Positions 62,312-64,000 of a DNA stretch of 64,000 bases are shown in pieces. The first letter of the stretch is position 1, and every line of letters starts with the position of its first letter. Below the pieces are notes generated by a model. The model worked only from the letters and a program-made list of their open reading frames with translations, did no database searches and was not told the DNA's origin. The stretch lies in NCBI GenBank assembly GCA_016758965.1, contig JAEPRB010000054.1, positions 62,001 through 126,000 of the forward strand, given 5' to 3'. Source of the stretch: Circinella minor. Its lineage: Eukaryota > Mucoromycota > Mucoromycetes > Mucorales > Lichtheimiaceae. The position numbers were made by a program, and so were the translations under genes.

Positions 62312-64000
62312 ATGAAACTCTTTTCTTCATTCAAAAACCATTCCAAGATTACCTCATTATCACGACTTCTATTTTTACTTCTTGTCATACTCTTGCCTAT
62401 TTCGATACAAGCACAAGGTAATATAAATTTTTAAGAAAGTATAATTTATAAATGCAATAATAATAACAATAATTTTTTATATAATCATTGATAATAATAA
62501 ACACTTTTTCATAATTGTTATTTATCACCGAAGATTGTCAACCATCGAATTGTGTAGCACGATGCAATGGGGGCTGTGGAACTAATCAAGTCTGCACCCT
62601 GGGTACAATGAAGGATTGTGGTGTCTGCCCTGCATCCAATTGTGTGGATCAAACAGTTCTTGGTCTTCCTCCTAGTTCTACTCCAACTGGTGCAAATAAT
62701 AATAACAGTACTGACTCCGAACAAAATAGTCAACCCGATGATAATAGCGGTGGCAATAGTGGCGATAAAGGTGGACTCATTGGAGGTTTGGTTGGTGGAC
62801 TTTTAGGTGGATTGCTTCTATTTGCATGTGTTGGATTTTGGGCTGTAAGACGATTCAAGGGTAAATCAACTGATTTACCATTTACAACACAGCAACAACG
62901 TATGAGTGAAAAAAACATCGCGGTAAGAATAATATCTTTTGATGTTATTATGAGGCATATTTGTGAAAAAAAAATGATTATGTCACTTAGCTAAAATAAT
63001 TTATTGTCTTGGCTTACAATTCAAATATAGTCCACTAGTCGTGAAATTACTTCTGGTGTGATTCCTGTTGCATATATCCCGCCTTCATCTGAAGAAGAAC
63101 CTAAAACAACAGTTATCATAAACAATGATTTATCACCAGCTCCAAATACACAGAGATCTTCAATACTTAATACCCCCCACCTGGCTGCCCTCGCTGCTAG
63201 TAACGAAATTGCCGATAGACGATATGAATCAAAACACCTTGCCTCCGATAACAGTACCAAAGAAAATAATGCGACTGATGATAGACGATATGTATCAAAA
63301 TACCTCGACGAAAGTAGCTCTGCCAACGAAACTACCGATAGACAACATGCTTCAAAATATCTTAGTGCGAGTTACGAAAGTGATGGAGAAAGTTCTTTGG
63401 GTACACGCGCATCAATTACATCAACAACGAGTAACAATCCAACAACACCATCAAAAACTGTTCATGCAGTTCAAGTACAACGTGCACGTCCTCAAATCAT
63501 GCGTGTAAATCAAGTACTTGTGAGTAATATTGATGGCGATGGTTTAGCAAACAATTTTGGCGGTGCCGGCATTAGCCGTAGTGGATCAGTACGTACTATA
63601 CTTACTAGAGACGATGGTAGCGATGCGGGTAGTATTGTACACCTTTCTCGATCCAATACAGCTCCTGCCAAGAGACTACTAAGCACTAGATCACCTCGAC
63701 CAGCACTACAACAAAGTCGATCTTCTTTGGTACAGCGACATTATCCATCTCAGCAACAACGCCCCACAACTATTATTAATACCGATCCAGAGCTTATAGA
63801 AGCAACAGTGAATAAAAGTCTTATCATCAATAGAGGAAGTCCGCGATCTGAAGATGATCCATTTCATGATCGACATAGTGCATTAGTCGAATTGATGCCT
63901 GAAATTCCCGCTTCATATACTAACAATGATACCACTAGAAGAAGAAGCATAGCGACAGCAGGGACAACGCGCCATCATTCAAACACACCTACTACCGAGA
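62312..64000 (+). CDS. OPY2: Opy2-like membrane anchor of stress-MAPK signalling (3' end outside window)
   Basis: Exons 62312-62417, 62534-62922 and 63031 onward, with the frame open to the window edge. A signal peptide (SRLLFLLLVILLPISIQAQ) is followed by a short Cys-rich extracellular Opy2 domain (DCQPSNCVARCNGGCG, CGVCPASNCVDQ; eight Cys). Next come an Asn/Ser stalk, a Gly-rich membrane helix (GGLIGGLVGGLLGGLLLFAC) and a long cytoplasmic tail. The tail has RMSEKNIA, SGVIPVAYIPPS, three imperfect DRRYxSKYL-type repeats (63208-63360), SRSNTAPAKRLL and DPFHDRHSALVELM, segments typical of fungal Opy2. In yeast, Opy2 recruits Ste50-Ste11 to the membrane for the HOG and related pathways. The genes just upstream are also membrane-stress related (PalI/Sur7). 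Confidence 0.85.

Noticed and set aside
1..64000. tRNA, rRNA, CRISPR and prokaryotic operon signals
   Set aside because: I looked for B-box-like GTTCGAATC contexts, direct-repeat arrays and Shine-Dalgarno/operon spacing. None was convincing, and introns throughout show nuclear eukaryotic DNA.

Overview
This is eukaryotic nuclear DNA, AT-rich, with many short introns (GT...AG, mostly 40-120 bp) interrupting compact genes. The protein set is fungal: Mub1/SamB, Opy2, PalI/Sur7, an Nha1/Sod2-type antiporter and Trs85. Together with a Crypton/Ndc10-type recombinase and a zygomycete-style LINE ORF1, it points to an early-diverging filamentous fungus, most likely Mucoromycota (Mucorales). That placement is inference from gene content, not from a database search. 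Exon coordinates below were checked by reading-frame phase unless marked approximate.

Layout. 1-1.04 kb: 3' end of a NUP98-type nucleoporin gene (+). 1.7-3.2 kb: six-exon methyltransferase-like gene (+). 3.6-4.3 kb: MED11 (+), tail-to-tail with the WRNIP1/Mgs1 clamp-loader-like ATPase (4.3-7.2 kb, -). 7.7-8.8 kb: degraded coding remnant. 9.45-11.9 kb: mitochondrial m-AAA protease (-). 12.1-17.2 kb: TRAPPC8/Trs85, 13 exons (-). 18.1-20.4 kb: Mub1/SamB MYND protein (-). 22.5-24.0 kb: small four-exon membrane protein with PY-type motifs (-), divergent from the ten-exon Na+/H+ antiporter (24.6-28.2 kb, +).

29-43 kb is an accessory, transposon-rich stretch. It holds a nonsense-mutated Ndc10/Crypton tyrosine recombinase (29.3-32.1 kb), a 1-kb element with 35-bp perfect inverted repeats (36.5-37.5 kb), a decayed TA-flanked DDE transposon (38.3-40.8 kb) and two small inverted-repeat elements (40.8-41.1 and 42.1-42.5 kb). 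A stand-alone NUP96 gene (32.4-34.1 kb, -) sits inside this stretch.

43.7-46 kb: USP36-like deubiquitinase whose cysteine box is not recognisable (-). 46.2-48.8 kb: F-box/leucine-rich protein (-). 51.2-52.6 kb: LINE insertion carrying only ORF1, flanked by a 13-bp target duplication. 53.4-55.4 kb: CS-domain/Sel1-repeat tail-anchored protein (+). 55.6-57.5 kb: BTB/POZ protein (+). 57.5-61.1 kb: AT-rich desert. 61.1-61.9 kb: PalI/Sur7-family membrane protein (+). 62.3-64 kb: Opy2-like signalling anchor, 3' end outside the window (+).

The most notable observation is that both halves of the usual NUP98-NUP96 polyprotein appear as separate genes about 31 kb apart. The NUP98 half stops exactly where the autoproteolytic cut would fall and lacks the catalytic His. 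The second is a USP36 relative without its catalytic Cys motif. I did not see a wholly new multi-gene system.
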